A stretch of 12,127 nucleotides of DNA from Dysgonamonadaceae bacterium. GTDB lineage: Bacteria > Bacteroidota > Bacteroidia > Bacteroidales > Azobacteroidaceae. The translations under genes and the position numbers were made by a program. This document shows, piece by piece, positions 1 to 6,760 of this stretch (within the stretch, counting starts at the first letter, position 1; each line of letters opens with the position of its first letter). The notes below the pieces were generated by a model. The model had not been told where the DNA came from and did no database searches. It worked only from the letters and a program-made list of their open reading frames with translations. The stretch spans positions 1 to 12,127 of the forward strand of contig JAISNS010000080.1 of the NCBI GenBank assembly GCA_031276105.1, given 5' to 3'.

Positions 1-1851
1 ATTAACGGAACCGACTTTCGGGCCGTCGGGCATACAACTCCGCTTGAATTGCTGACTGAAGAATCGACGGAAAAAAACGCCCATCCATCGCAAAATTTCG
101 GCATTTTTGTAGGCATTCCCAAAAGCCTGTTTCGCCAGAAAATAGATTTTACCGGGCGAAAATCCGTAACGCAAGGTATAGAAAAGAAAGAAATCGTGCA
201 AATCGTAGGGGCCAACCAAATCCTCGGTGAATTGGGCTATTTTTCCCTTATCATCGACCGGAAGCAATTCCGGACTGATGGGCGTCCGAACAATATCCGC
301 CAGCGTTTCCCGTGCCGTTTCGTCCAATTGATTTTCCGCAACCCAAGTTACCAGATGGCGTACAAGGGTTTTCGGTATTCCGGCATTGACTCCGTACATG
401 GAAATGTGGTCGCCGTTGTAAGTAGTCCAACCCAAAGCCAATTCCGACATATCGCCGGTTCCGACAACTAAGCCGTTCATTTGATTGGCCAAATCCATGA
501 GGATTTGCGTGCGCTCGCGCGCCTGCGTATTTTCGTAAGTCAAGTCGTGAACGTCCGGATCGTGGCCAATCGCTTTGAAATGCTGCATACAAGCGTCCGA
601 AACAGGAATTTCCCGGACGGTTATTCCCAGCGATTGCATCAGGCGAAGGGCATTGCCGTGCGTTCGGCCGGAGGTTCCGAAACCGGGCATGGTAACGCCG
701 CAAACCGTTTCGCGAGAAAGTCCCAATTTATCGGCGGTTTTTATGCAAACCAACAGGGCTAACGTGGAATCCAAACCGCCAGAAACGCCGACAATCAGCG
801 ATTGGGCTTGCGTATGTTTCCAACGTTTGGCCAGTCCGGCGACCTGTATGGAGAAAATTTCTTCGCAACTGTCGTTGTAATTGTCCGAAGCGGGAATGAA
901 TGGGGTAGGGGAGAAGCGCCGGGTCAATTTCAGTTGATCCTCCTTGTCCGTCCAAGTTTCCGTTTCGATTTTCCGGTAATTACCAACGTCAATTTTCCCG
1001 ATGAAAGTGGTGTTTTTTCTTCTTTCCACATTCAGCAAATCGAAATCAATTTCAGTAGCGATCAATTGTCCGTTGAATTGAAAACGCTCGGATTGTGCTA
1101 ACAAACGACCGTTTTCATAAATATACGCATTGCCGGCGTAAACCACGTCGGTGGTCGATTCGCCGAATCCTGCGGCAGCGTAAACATAAGCCGCCTGACA
1201 CCGGGCGGATTGTTGGCTGATTAAGGATTGAACATATTGTTGTTTGCCGATTAATTCGTTGCTTGCCGAAAGGTTAAAAATCAATTGAGCGCCCGACATC
1301 GCATGAAAAGAGCTGGGCGGAATAACCGACCAAAGGTCCTCACAAATCTCGACGGCAAAAGAACCGGATTCGGTTTCAAACAATAAATTTGTTCCAAAAG
1401 GGACGGTTTCACCGGCATATTTTATCATTTCCACCGGTTTATCCAAAGAATAAGGTTCAAACCAACGTTTCTCATAAAACTCCGAATAATTCGGCAAAAA
1501 TACTTTGGGAACGATCCCTAAAATCTCTCCTTCGAGGCAAACGATAGCGCAATTGTATAACTTGGAATTGACTTCAACCGGGGCGCCGACAATGAAACAA
1601 ACCGGAATCCGCATCAGTTCGCCGGTTAAGCGGTCAAGGGCTTTTTCCGCTTTTTGAAGCAACGTTTGCTGCAAAAATAAATCGCCGCAAGTGTATCCGG
1701 TTATGGACAATTCGGGAAAACAAATCGCATGAATGTTTTGATGGTAGGCTTTCAGTACCAAGTCTTTGATTTGATTGACGTTAAATTCGCAGTCCGCCAC
1801 TTTCAGTTCGGGAACGGCAGCCGCCACTTTATAAAATCCGTAATTTTTCAT
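1..1851 (-). CDS. nadE: Glutamine-dependent NAD(+) synthetase, C-terminus cut by window edge
   Basis: Makes NAD from nicotinic acid adenine dinucleotide, ATP and glutamine, the last step of NAD synthesis, in the cytosol. The frame is open from an ATG at 1851 to base 1 (617 codons, no stop), so only the end of the C-terminus is missing; family members run to roughly 640-680 residues. The N-terminal half is a nitrilase-type glutaminase with all three catalytic residues: Glu47 (FPELSITGY), Lys116 (VPKVFLPNY) and Cys170 (VEICEDLW). The C-terminal half is the ammonia-using synthetase: ATP P-loop SGGLDST at 357-363, GTGDMSELALGW near 464-475 and YNGDHISMYG near 481-490. It starts 5 bases after the NigD-like gene and is the last gene seen in the operon. 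The two-domain form takes ammonia from glutamine. Identification is firm; the true end is not visible. Confidence 0.96.
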   Translation of the reverse strand, partial: MKNYGFYKVAAAVPELKVADCEFNVNQIKDLVLKAYHQNIHAICFPELSITGYTCGDLFLQQTLLQKAEKALDRLTGELMRIPVCFIVGAPVEVNSKLYNCAIVCLEGEILGIVPKVFLPNYSEFYEKRWFEPYSLDKPVEMIKYAGETVPFGTNLLFETESGSFAVEICEDLWSVIPPSSFHAMSGAQLIFNLSASNELIGKQQYVQSLISQQSARCQAAYVYAAAGFGESTTDVVYAGNAYIYENGRLLAQSERFQFNGQLIATEIDFDLLNVERRKNTTFIGKIDVGNYRKIETETWTDKEDQLKLTRRFSPTPFIPASDNYNDSCEEIFSIQVAGLAKRWKHTQAQSLIVGVSGGLDSTLALLVCIKTADKLGLSRETVCGVTMPGFGTSGRTHGNALRLMQSLGITVREIPVSDACMQHFKAIGHDPDVHDLTYENTQARERTQILMDLANQMNGLVVGTGDMSELALGWTTYNGDHISMYGVNAGIPKTLVRHLVTWVAENQLDETARETLADIVRTPISPELLPVDDKGKIAQFTEDLVGPYDLHDFFLFYTLRYGFSPGKIYFLAKQAFGNAYKNAEILRWMGVFFRRFFSQQFKRSCMPDGPKVGSVN

Positions 1852-1856
1852 GTTTT

Positions 1857-2516
1857 TTAATATTTAAATTTGTACGATTTATCCGCATAATTACTACTGT
1901 TGACAAACACCTGCAAGCATTTCTGCTTTGAAGATTCTCCGCCGGGTTTGCCCAACACCTTTTCCAAGTCGAATGAAAGGAATAAATGCACGGGATATCC
2001 GGGAGAATCCTGATTGGTATTATGCCTGAAATACAGGTGCAAAGTGTCGCCCGATAAACAGGAATCATCGGCAAATAATCCGATGGAATGGGTTTTTGAG
2101 CGATAATCGAAATAAAACCGCATGTTCAGGTAATGACTGCCGACCCATACGCTTTCCAAGCGAACGGGATGAGCGGGAAGAGAATCTATCGCGATTTTAT
2201 CGGCGATTTTCAATTCTCCCAAAGTAATTTCAGAAGCTCCGTGCAAGAGAATTGCATGGCCGCAGGGCGCATTTTTTTCTTTTTCGAGGGAATAGGTCAG
2301 GAAAATCCTTTTGTCTGCATCAAAGGCTTTATTTGCCCTGTAATTGATATTGTAAAGGGCTTCTCCCGAATCGAGCAAATAAACGCTATCGTTTAAAACC
2401 GTTGCGATATTCTGGTAATATTCGCCCAAAGCGTAATCAACCGTATTGTCTTCGCAAGCAAAAAAGCACGAAACGGTTGCAAAAAAGCAGAAAATTCGGG
2501 AAATTATCGTTTTCAT
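1857..2516 (-). CDS. NigD-like lipoprotein
   Basis: 219 residues. The N-terminus has a basic start, a hydrophobic stretch and a lipobox-like FFAC, so Cys21 should be lipidated; acidic residues follow at once (E22, D23), which in Bacteroidota can favour export to the outer surface (weak here). The mature protein resembles NigD-like proteins: an N-terminal OB-like part after LGEYYQNIATV (residues 30-40), then a C-terminal beta-rich part with the VWVGSHYLNMRFYFDY block near 124-139 that resembles the family's 'MWIGGDYLNIEF' pattern. NigD is named after an operon linked to nigrescin, a bacteriocin-like activity of Prevotella nigrescens; the molecular role is unknown. Its ATG overlaps the acyltransferase stop as ATGA (2513-2516), so translation is probably coupled, and nadE follows 5 bases later. 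Family assignment is from recalled sequence patterns; I infer no function. Confidence 0.78.
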   Translation of the reverse strand: MKTIISRIFCFFATVSCFFACEDNTVDYALGEYYQNIATVLNDSVYLLDSGEALYNINYRANKAFDADKRIFLTYSLEKEKNAPCGHAILLHGASEITLGELKIADKIAIDSLPAHPVRLESVWVGSHYLNMRFYFDYRSKTHSIGLFADDSCLSGDTLHLYFRHNTNQDSPGYPVHLFLSFDLEKVLGKPGGESSKQKCLQVFVNSSNYADKSYKFKY

Positions 2517-3667
2517 TCTTTTACCGATAAATAGTTTTTGAGAGGATAAGCATACATTTCCAGCATTTTTTCTTCCAAAAACGGAAGGTCTTTATCCGGT
2601 AAATCTATCTTTTGCAACTGCTTTTGAAAATAAGCGTCAAATACCGCTATATCGTTGTTTGTATAGTTTTCAACGAATAAATTTCCTCCCCACAAGCGAT
2701 CGTAAGCAATATAATTTCCGGGGAAAAAGCGATAATTCAAAAAGATTTCCCTGTCGATTAATCCGGCTATTTTTGTTAGCAGTTCATTTTTTCCAAGCGT
2801 CCGGTCGCAATCGCGCAAGAAGGGATTAATCGGGCGCCCGATTCGGAAACGGATATGTCCCTTATAGCCAAACAATCCCGTTTCCATATTAAGCAAATCG
2901 TCTCTTTGCGATTTTTTAAACTCCGGATCATCTCTCTTTTGCTGAAACTCTTTGGCTTTCAAGTAATCGCAAGGGTCGTATTCATACGAAAAGCTCACCG
3001 GAGTAATGTTCAATTCTTCGATACTTCCCACCAAATCTTTATCGCTGCCCATTGCCAGCATTTTCAGGAGGCTTTCCTGCGTTCGGTCGTTGGAATCTTT
3101 CGCGCGTCCTTCGCGCTGAGCAATCCAGACCGATTCGTTTTTTTCCAGCACGGCAAAATGAATATAACGGGAAAGATGTTTCGAAACTTCCAACATTTGC
3201 CGGATGGAAACGCCTCTTTTTACAATAAAACTTTTATTGAGGCGCACAATATCTTCAATCCACGAGTGCAACAACAAGTTATCGCCAATCGCAATTTCAG
3301 CCGTATCATAGCCATAATAAGCCAAGAGGATACAGAGAAGTGAAGCGTCTAAAATAATATCGCGATGATTGGAAATATAGGTAAAAGCCTTCTCCTTTTC
3401 GATATTTTCAAAGCCTGAACACTCGATGGAAGCGGACATTTTTCCTACAAATTTGTACACTTCTTCCTTTATAAAAAGATGTTGAAAGTCGTGACGGGTT
3501 TGATAGGTTTGTAAACGCGCCTTGAATTTTTCCCAGTTTCTATCGGGGAAAATAAATCCAACCGCTCGTTTAAATTCGGGATTTTCAAGTAAACGATTAA
3601 TCACTTCAGGCGCTTCATCGTCGTAATACGGACGAATGTCGTCAAATTCCGGATTTTTTATTTCCAT
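2513..3667 (-). CDS. PlsC-like glycerophospholipid acyltransferase
   Basis: 384 residues, a member of the lysophospholipid/glycerol-phosphate acyltransferase (LPLAT) superfamily, expected to transfer an acyl chain onto a glycerolipid or related lipid at the inner membrane. Motif I is at 99-107 (SNHRDIILD), motif II around 147-152 (FIVKRG), motif III at 186-188 (EGR, followed by AKDSND) and motif IV at P223 (ITPVSFSY). Motif I is unusual: five residues separate H101 and D107, where the classical motif has four. The protein is longer than the usual PlsC (about 240 residues), with about 80 residues before the domain and a C-terminal extension. No clear signal peptide or membrane segment. Its start lies inside the end of ddl (26-base overlap) and its stop overlaps the next gene as ATGA. 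Substrate cannot be read from sequence; 1-acylglycerol-3-phosphate, ornithine-lipid or glycine-lipid precursors are all possible. Confidence 0.85.
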   Translation of the reverse strand: MEIKNPEFDDIRPYYDDEAPEVINRLLENPEFKRAVGFIFPDRNWEKFKARLQTYQTRHDFQHLFIKEEVYKFVGKMSASIECSGFENIEKEKAFTYISNHRDIILDASLLCILLAYYGYDTAEIAIGDNLLLHSWIEDIVRLNKSFIVKRGVSIRQMLEVSKHLSRYIHFAVLEKNESVWIAQREGRAKDSNDRTQESLLKMLAMGSDKDLVGSIEELNITPVSFSYEYDPCDYLKAKEFQQKRDDPEFKKSQRDDLLNMETGLFGYKGHIRFRIGRPINPFLRDCDRTLGKNELLTKIAGLIDREIFLNYRFFPGNYIAYDRLWGGNLFVENYTNNDIAVFDAYFQKQLQKIDLPDKDLPFLEEKMLEMYAYPLKNYLSVKE

Positions 3668-4664
3668 AATATCTTTTTTTATTCAATTCATCTTCAATAA
3701 TAGCAGTCAAAACGTCTTTCATATCCAACCCTGCGGCGCGAACTTGTTGGGGAATAAAGCTGGTAACAGTCATTCCGGGAGTTGTATTTACTTCCAACAT
3801 CCGGATTTCGCACTCGGAAGAAACAATATAATCCACCCGAATAATTCCTTTCGCTCCAATCCAATCGTATATCTTAGCTGTCAACGATTGAATTTCTCCG
3901 GTTAAATCGGAAGAAATACGAGCCGGCGTAATTTCTTCCACACTGTTCGGATTGTATTTGGCGTCAAAATCAAAAAATTCATTTTTGCTGACGACTTCCG
4001 TAAGCGGTAAAACAACGGTTTTGCCGTTTACCTTATAACAGCCGCACGTTATTTCCGTCCCAGGCATAAATTGCTCGATTAAAACGCTGTTTCCTTCTTC
4101 AAAAGCAGCGCTTATCGCGGTTTGAATTGCACCGGTCGAAACAACTTTGCTCACGCCGAAACTCGAACCGCTATCGTTGGGCTTGACAAAAACGGGTAAA
4201 CTCAATTTTTGAACGATTTCATCGGGATTCCATGAATCTTCTTTTTGCAAATAAACGGATAACGCTGTTTTTACGCCAAAATTTTTCAGGTAATTATTGC
4301 AAAAATACTTATTAAAACTTAAGGCGGCAGCCAGTACTCCGCAACAGGAATAAGGAATGTTCAACATATCGAAATAACCTTGCAAAAGGCCGTCTTCACC
4401 GGGAGTTCCATGAATCGTGATGTAAGCGAAATCAAATTTCGTCTTACTTGTGCCATCGGTAAAACTGAAATCATTTTTATCGATAAAAAGGGACTTTTCG
4501 TCCGCCAATCGAACAATCCACTGCTCTTTTGTAATAAGAACAATAAATACATTATATTGTTTCCCGTCAATAAAAGATTTTATTCCTTGAGCGCTTTTCA
4601 GGGAAACAACAATTTCGGAAGAATATCCTCCGGCAACGATTGCTATATTTTTCTTGCTGTTCAT
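3642..4664 (-). CDS. ddl: D-alanine--D-alanine ligase
   Basis: Joins two D-alanines with ATP to give the dipeptide that ends the peptidoglycan precursor; cytosolic, ATP-grasp fold, 340 residues. Visible in order: the N-terminal substrate loop AGGYSSEIVVS at 11-21; HGTPGEDG at 85-92, carrying the conserved His and Glu; ATP-binding VKPNDSGSSFGVSKV at 160-174 with Lys161 and the serine pair; the mobile loop FFDFDAKY at 230-237, which keeps the Lys-Tyr pair seen in D-Ala-D-Ala enzymes and lost in VanA-type D-Ala-D-Lac ligases; and the metal-binding RVDY (276-279) and EVNTTPGMT (291-299). It therefore looks like a housekeeping ligase, not a resistance enzyme. It begins 20 bases after rluD and overlaps the acyltransferase by 26 bases. 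The ATG at 4664 fits homologues, which start a few residues before the first beta strand. Confidence 0.97.
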   Translation of the reverse strand: MNSKKNIAIVAGGYSSEIVVSLKSAQGIKSFIDGKQYNVFIVLITKEQWIVRLADEKSLFIDKNDFSFTDGTSKTKFDFAYITIHGTPGEDGLLQGYFDMLNIPYSCCGVLAAALSFNKYFCNNYLKNFGVKTALSVYLQKEDSWNPDEIVQKLSLPVFVKPNDSGSSFGVSKVVSTGAIQTAISAAFEEGNSVLIEQFMPGTEITCGCYKVNGKTVVLPLTEVVSKNEFFDFDAKYNPNSVEEITPARISSDLTGEIQSLTAKIYDWIGAKGIIRVDYIVSSECEIRMLEVNTTPGMTVTSFIPQQVRAAGLDMKDVLTAIIEDELNKKRYYGNKKSGI

Positions 4665-4684
4665 AATTTATCCGGTTTATTAAT

Positions 4685-5764
4685 TCATAATTCATTGTTA
4701 GTCGTATATTTTCGCCATTTCTCAATTAATTTCGCCATATCATCCGGCAAATCGCTTTGCAGGAAAATTTCTTTTCCGGTTTGCGGATGGACGAATCCGA
4801 GGGTTTGCGCGTGCAGGGCTTGCCGTGGACATATATCGAAACAGTTCTGTATAAATTGTTTATATTTAGCATGAGTTGTTCCCTTGAGAATCTCATTCCC
4901 GCCGTAGCGTGCATCATTGAAAAGCGGATGGCCGATATATTTCATGTGAACGCGAATTTGGTGGGTACGGCCGGTTTCCAAGCGACATTCCACCAACGTA
5001 ACATAAGTAAATCGCTCTAAAACACGGTAATGAGTAATCGCGGTTTTTCCTTCATCAGCATCCGGAAAAACCGTCATCAACATTTTATTGCGCGGATGCC
5101 TGCCGATATTTTCTTCAATAATGCCTGCATCGTTTTTTACATTTCCCCAAACTAAAGCGATATATTTCCGTTTAGCTTTTTTGCTGTAAAATTGAAAGCC
5201 TAAATACGTCTTTGCATCGGGATTTTTGGCAATCAGCAACAAACCGGATGTATCTTTATCGATTCGATGAACCAAACCCATCCGGGGATCTGAGGCGTCG
5301 TAAGCCGCATTATCCTTGAAATACCAAGCAAGCGCATTGACCAAAGTGCCGTTGTAATTGCCGTGGCCGGGATGTACAACCAAACCGGGCGGCTTGTTGA
5401 CAACCATGACGTCGTCGTCTTCATAAACGATATTGAGGGGAATATTTTCGGGAATGACTTCAAATTCGCGGCGAGGACGGTCCATCACGACCGAAATAGT
5501 GTCGTTGGGTTTGACTTTGTAATTGGATTTTACGGCGTTCCCATTCGCAAGGATATATCCGGCGTCGGCCGCCATCTGAATCCGATTGCGCGAAGCGTGT
5601 TCCAACCGCGTAGTTAAAAATTTATCAACCCGAAGCAGGTTTTGCCCTTTATCCGCAACAAAACGGAAGTGTTCAAATAACTCATCTTCCACATTTTCAG
5701 GGATTTCCAAACCACTTTGAAGCGGATTTGCATCTTCCGTAAATTCATTCCGATAGCTATTCAT
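4685..5764 (-). CDS. rluD: RluA/RluD-family 23S rRNA pseudouridine synthase
   Basis: Converts uridines to pseudouridine in RNA; RluD-type enzymes act on helix 69 of 23S rRNA. 359 residues. After a poorly conserved N-terminal stretch (1-40), an S4 RNA-binding domain spans about 43-95 (RVDKFLTTRL, then ASRNRIQ). The catalytic domain follows: VNKPPGLVVHPG at 122-133, the signature HRIDKDTSGL at 166-175 with catalytic Asp169, and the late motif ETGRTHQIRVHM at 263-274. S4 plus this catalytic domain points to RluD or its close relatives, not RluA, but the exact target uridines cannot be read from sequence. It lies 18 bases after the PASTA gene and 20 before ddl. The ATG at 5764 gives an N-terminal extension about 40 residues ahead of the S4 domain. 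Confidence 0.93.
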   Translation of the reverse strand: MNSYRNEFTEDANPLQSGLEIPENVEDELFEHFRFVADKGQNLLRVDKFLTTRLEHASRNRIQMAADAGYILANGNAVKSNYKVKPNDTISVVMDRPRREFEVIPENIPLNIVYEDDDVMVVNKPPGLVVHPGHGNYNGTLVNALAWYFKDNAAYDASDPRMGLVHRIDKDTSGLLLIAKNPDAKTYLGFQFYSKKAKRKYIALVWGNVKNDAGIIEENIGRHPRNKMLMTVFPDADEGKTAITHYRVLERFTYVTLVECRLETGRTHQIRVHMKYIGHPLFNDARYGGNEILKGTTHAKYKQFIQNCFDICPRQALHAQTLGFVHPQTGKEIFLQSDLPDDMAKLIEKWRKYTTNNEL

Positions 5765-5782
5765 TTATTTATACTAAAAATC

Positions 5783-6388
5783 TTAATACCATGTTTCTTC
5801 TTCCGGAATTTCAGTTTCATTTTCTTCTTCGGAAATAAATTTTTCGGTTCCCGAACTGATTAAAAGGGTTAAAGGAGTATCTGCCGGAATTTTATCGCCG
5901 GCGGTTAAAGTCTTTCCCCGTATTTCCAAACCGACGACCAATTCGCGGAAAGCGCCCGGCACAACTTTTTCGCGTACCGATTCGAAACCCAAGGACTTAA
6001 GCATGGAAAGAGCTTGCCTTTGCGACATGTCGATCACATCGGGAACGGTAAGCAATTTTGCCGAAAAAGAATTGATAGTCAAATAAATAGTTCGTCCTTT
6101 CTTTACGGGAGTTCCGACAGGCGGAATCGTTTCCAAAATAGCGCCCGGAAGCGCATTTTTAACAAATTGCGAATCAATCACCGTATAATACAAGTCGTTC
6201 GTCTGAAAAAATGACGCGGCATCCTCTACTTGCAGGCCTTTTACGTCGGGAACATCGACCGCTTTGCCGTGATTGGTGTAAGTATCTAACCAAAGCAAAA
6301 GTATATACACCAACGCAATGACAATAAACAACGCTAACAGGACGTTCGCGAGTAAAATATGTTTTTTGAAAAAATTTAAAATGCTCAT
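5783..6388 (-). CDS. Single-pass PASTA-domain protein (no kinase domain)
   Basis: 201 residues: a short basic cytoplasmic end, one membrane helix at about 11-34, then two extracytoplasmic PASTA repeats (about 44-107, starting VDVPDVKGLQVEDA; about 113-180, starting TVPDVIDMSQRQA) and an acidic tail (183-201). PASTA domains bind muropeptides or peptidoglycan strands in penicillin-binding proteins and PknB-type kinases; here there is no enzyme domain, so a wall-sensing, scaffold or anchoring role in the periplasm is inferred. It heads the operon with rluD 18 bases on and ddl behind, which fits a link with wall synthesis. Start choice: the frame reaches a GTG at 6409, but that codon lies at or before the likely transcription start of the promoter at 6413-6420, and the ATG at 6388 gives the N-terminus (MSILNFF) expected for homologues. 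Confidence 0.9.
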   Translation of the reverse strand: MSILNFFKKHILLANVLLALFIVIALVYILLLWLDTYTNHGKAVDVPDVKGLQVEDAASFFQTNDLYYTVIDSQFVKNALPGAILETIPPVGTPVKKGRTIYLTINSFSAKLLTVPDVIDMSQRQALSMLKSLGFESVREKVVPGAFRELVVGLEIRGKTLTAGDKIPADTPLTLLISSGTEKFISEEENETEIPEEETWY

Positions 6389-6412
6389 AATTCTATTTAT
6401 CCGTTTCACTTA

Positions 6413-6420
6413 CAAAAATA
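6413..6420 (-). promoter_or_regulatory. Candidate promoter -7 element of the PASTA-rluD-ddl operon
   Basis: Read on the minus strand this is TATTTTTG, matching the Bacteroidota -7 consensus TAnnTTTG. It lies 24 bases before the ATG at 6388 and just after the hairpin terminator of rpmH, exactly where a new operon should start. I see no good TTG at the -33 position, so the call is moderate. Confidence 0.5.
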
Positions 6421-6442
6421 CGAAAAAAGGGGAGATCGTATG

Positions 6443-6479
6443 TAAAAAGGGAATAAACTTTTGGTTTATTCCCTTTTTA
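6443..6479. terminator. Perfect hairpin terminator after rpmH
   Basis: A 16-base arm (6443-6458) pairs without mismatch with 6464-6479 around a 5-base loop. The core is GGGAATAAAC with its complement; the outer ends are runs of A and T, so either strand reads as stem plus U-rich tract. It starts 18 bases after the rpmH stop and ends before the promoter of the next operon. No convergent gene is present, so its working direction should be the minus strand. Confidence 0.88.
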
Positions 6480-6497
6480 TTCTCTAAAGGATAACGT

Positions 6498-6650
6498 TTA
6501 CCCGTTGTATTCGTCGGATACCGTTAACTTTTTCCGTCCTCTTGCTCTGCGAGAAGCTAATACTCTACGCCCGTTGGCCGTTTCCATCCGGCTGCGAAAG
6601 CCGTGTTTGTTTTTTCTTTTCCTGTTGGAAGGTTGAAATGTCCGTTTCAT
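6498..6650 (-). CDS. rpmH: 50S ribosomal protein L34
   Basis: A 50-residue very basic protein of the large ribosomal subunit. The start [19 protein letters not shown] and the later block [15 protein letters not shown] (27-41) are the L34 signature; the C-terminal KLTVSDEY extension is what I expect of Bacteroidales L34. ATG at 6650, TAA at 6498-6500. It has its own promoter (6691-6721) and its own terminator (6443-6479), so it is probably a one-gene transcript. In many bacteria rpmH sits beside rnpA and the origin region; here it does not, as no dnaA or rnpA is visible on either side. Confidence 0.98.
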   Translation of the reverse strand: MKRTFQPSNRKRKNKHGFRSRMETANGRRVLASRRARGRKKLTVSDEYNG

Positions 6651-6690
6651 GATTTATCTGTTTTTATTAATTTTTTACACAAATGGGCTG

Positions 6691-6708
6691 CAAAGATATA
6701 ATTTATTT
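6691..6708. repeat. Direct repeat flanking the rpn gene, left copy
   Basis: Matches 7709-7726 at 16 of 18 positions (differences at the 9th and 11th base). It contains the -7 element of the rpmH promoter. The sequence is AT-rich, so part of the likeness may come from shared promoter constraints. Confidence 0.55.
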
Positions 6709-6721
6709 TTATAATGGACAA
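6691..6721 (-). promoter_or_regulatory. rpmH promoter, Bacteroidota type
   Basis: On the minus strand a TTG (6719-6721) is followed after 20 bases by TATCTTTG (6691-6698), a full match to TAnnTTTG with good spacing. Transcription should start near 6685, giving a leader of about 35 bases before the rpmH ATG. The -33 part lies 40 bases past the stop of the rpn gene, so rpmH need not depend on read-through. Confidence 0.8.
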
Positions 6722-6760
6722 GTTATTTTTCAATTTTTTATTGCCCGAAGATTCAATTAT

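Noticed and set aside
49..1101. Several plus- and minus-strand reading frames of 75-150 codons in this part
   Set aside because: They lie antisense to or out of frame with nadE, whose minus-strand frame is open from 1851 to base 1 with all catalytic motifs; the small frames show no recognisable domains.
6389..6409. Longer start (GTG at 6409) for the PASTA protein
   Set aside because: It adds seven residues not expected in homologues and lies at or before the predicted transcription start of the promoter at 6413-6420.
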